46,328 nt of DNA from a virus, in the IMG/VR virus record IMGVR_UViG_3300042541_001972, positions 1-46,328 of that record. One strand, 5' to 3'. The notes below the pieces were generated by a model. The model was not told the DNA's origin. It saw nothing but the letters and a program-made list of their open reading frames with translations, and made no database searches. Below are positions 45,279 to 46,328 of this stretch, piece after piece. Made by a program: the position numbers and the translations under genes. Position 1 is the stretch's first letter. Each line of letters begins with the position of its first letter.

Positions 45279-45703
45279 AGCGCAAAACCCACACCGTAAA
45301 GATCAACCCCGTGCTGCGCGCGGTCATCGCCGCCAAGTGGTCAAAAGAAAAGGTTCAAGCCCAGATTCAAGCCTACATGGGCGACGATGGTTTGCAGGTT
45401 GTTCACCAAGCCGGTCGTATTTTCTTCGTCGTGCTAATGGCCTTCATCGCCAACGGCATGTCCGACGAACACCCCGACGCCAGAATCCTGCGCGGTGCCG
45501 TCAATGCCCTGGAAGAACAGGCCGAGGTCGACCAAGTTGATGCCCACCGTCGCAATTCGTTGATTTCAGGGCTGAACGCAGCCATGCGACTGGTTGACGA
45601 AATACCCGCCGATCTGATCATTTCCAGCGCCCTGATCTTGGAGCAACGGCTCAAGGCTGGACACATTCACGCAATCGAATACAGAAAGGCTTTGGGACTA
45701 TGA
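45275..45703 (+). CDS. Conserved phage early protein A' (complete copy)
   Basis: 142 residues from ATG 45275, overlapping the previous stop. Basic start MKRKTHTVKINPVLRAVIAA, KWSKEKVQAQIQAYMGDDGL, a hydrophobic helix FFVVLMAFIAN and the segment shared with the left-edge copy. Its 45427-45516 stretch is identical to bases 1-90. The frame is directly coupled to B' without the two inserted genes seen at 274-1067. Function unknown. Confidence 0.7.
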   Translation: MKRKTHTVKINPVLRAVIAAKWSKEKVQAQIQAYMGDDGLQVVHQAGRIFFVVLMAFIANGMSDEHPDARILRGAVNALEEQAEVDQVDAHRRNSLISGLNAAMRLVDEIPADLIISSALILEQRLKAGHIHAIEYRKALGL

Positions 45704-45927
45704 CCGTTTTTGATTCGCACCTCTACCGCGACCCGATGCAAGTGCTTGAAGCCAAACAGAACGCCGCCGAGCGTAAAGCGAAGCAATGCGGGGATTGTGT
45801 TCACAAGGTTTCGGTCACTTTCAAGGGCGAGACCGCCAATCGTTGCACCCAGAAGTGGCAGATTTACGGCCGGCGCTGTGACCATTACGAGCAAAAACAA
45901 AATTTAAAACCAAAAGGAGACCTATGA
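45700..45927 (+). CDS. Small Cys-rich phage protein B' (paralogue of 1064-1288)
   Basis: 75 residues, ATGA overlaps. VLEAKQNAAERKAKQCGDCV is identical to the left copy, and C-x2-C...C...C plus CDHYEQ is conserved. The ends differ. About two thirds of residues match by eye. Confidence 0.7.
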   Translation: MTVFDSHLYRDPMQVLEAKQNAAERKAKQCGDCVHKVSVTFKGETANRCTQKWQIYGRRCDHYEQKQNLKPKGDL

Positions 45928-46328
45928 GCGCAGTCATCGACGCCCCAATTTTCAACTCTGTGCAGCAAGCCTTGCATTTCAGCTTTCTCATGGAAATCCT
46001 GCCGGCCACCCAGCGCAGCGTTATGCAGGCGCTGATCGACCGGCTCATGGAGGACATGGGCATTGTTCAGGAGCGGGAACAGGGCACGATCAACTTCGGC
46101 GGCCTGAGCTCGCTGGAGATTCGCGGCCAATGCGCCATGATTCGCGGGGCCGTGGTGCATCACTTGCCGGCACCCGAGGCGCATTCCATCCATGCCCGGT
46201 ATGGGCAGCAGAACATCAAAGCGGAAGGGGTTCGAGGGATTCGGGACTATGCTGCACCCATGCTGACCACCCACGCCGACACACCGACGCTGGCGATTGC
46301 CTGGAGCATCTTCGGCACCAAGCGGCAA
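45924..46328 (+). CDS. Putative late regulator C' (3'-truncated by window edge)
   Basis: 135 residues before the edge. Homologous to the protein at 1285-1866 (shared INFGGLSSLEIRGQCA / VNFSGLSPLEVRGQCA, IKA-GVR and W-FGTK-Q), but only about 40 percent identical by eye, much more diverged than A' or B'. The helix-turn-helix part lies beyond the edge. A different allele of the late regulator, or a second copy. Confidence 0.65.
   Translation, partial: MSAVIDAPIFNSVQQALHFSFLMEILPATQRSVMQALIDRLMEDMGIVQEREQGTINFGGLSSLEIRGQCAMIRGAVVHHLPAPEAHSIHARYGQQNIKAEGVRGIRDYAAPMLTTHADTPTLAIAWSIFGTKRQ

Larger units (their letters stand above)
45427..46328 (+). repeat. Diverged terminal duplication, right copy
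   Basis: Counterpart of 1-1700 without the two-gene insertion. Divergence increases from gene A' to gene C'. Confidence 0.85.

Overview
The window reads as almost one full turn of a temperate, contractile-tailed phage genome (Caudoviricetes, myovirus architecture) from a betaproteobacterium, most likely of the Comamonadaceae. The host guess rests on the codon style, a repeat family that I associate with that group, and an attP core copied from a tRNA-Val(CAC) gene; it is an inference. The head module is lambda-like (Nu1/GpA terminase, gpW, gpB-type portal, S49 protease with nested scaffold, gpD, gpE-type capsid). The tail module is Mu-like (sheath, tube, gp41-type chaperone with frameshift, tape measure, gp43 to gp48 homologues).

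Layout: 1-1866 end of the rightward early region, ending in a putative Q-like late regulator; 1888-1982 a promoter followed at once by a terminator (pR'/tR'-like); 2245-11342 packaging, head and connector genes; 11347-21765 tail and baseplate; 21778-27709 tail fibre, tailspike and accessory adhesion genes; 27748-30492 lysis (holins, GH19 endolysin, Rz with nested Rz1). A 316-bp mini-transposon with perfect 27-bp inverted ends and a 5-bp target duplication sits at the end of the late operon. From 30829 to 32462 there are leftward cargo genes in two units with matching promoters and matching two-hairpin leaders. attP lies at 32745-32962. From 33014 to 38242 runs the leftward int-xis-RecT-exonuclease operon under a PL-like promoter. 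From 38427 to 40581 lies a leftward operon starting with the CI repressor and continuing with an unknown protein, a small lipoprotein (apparently frameshifted) and a secreted nuclease. PR at 40600-40628 drives rightward early genes: Cro/YdaS-like, CII-like, a C5 DNA methyltransferase containing a second long reading frame, a DUF1376 replication protein with a possible internal origin, RusA, and a final cassette A'-B'-C'.

The last 900 bases (A'-B'-C') are a diverged copy of the first 1.7 kb (A-HNH-wHTH-B-C). The first 90 bases are identical to 45427-45516, after which the copies diverge, and the left copy carries two extra genes. Together with an attP that is not joined to host DNA, this suggests a circular or terminally overlapping phage contig of about 45.4 kb whose ends come from two variants, or a real tandem duplication of the late-regulator cassette. 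A junction between two tandem prophages is a third possibility.

Expected working: CI holds PL and PR through ATGCATAACT-type operators and maintains the lysogenic cargo. On induction, PL gives recombination and excision and PR gives replication and finally the Q-like protein, which would let transcription from 1888 run through the terminators at 1951, 13425 and 23776 to make virion and lysis proteins. All function calls come from reading the sequence without database searches.
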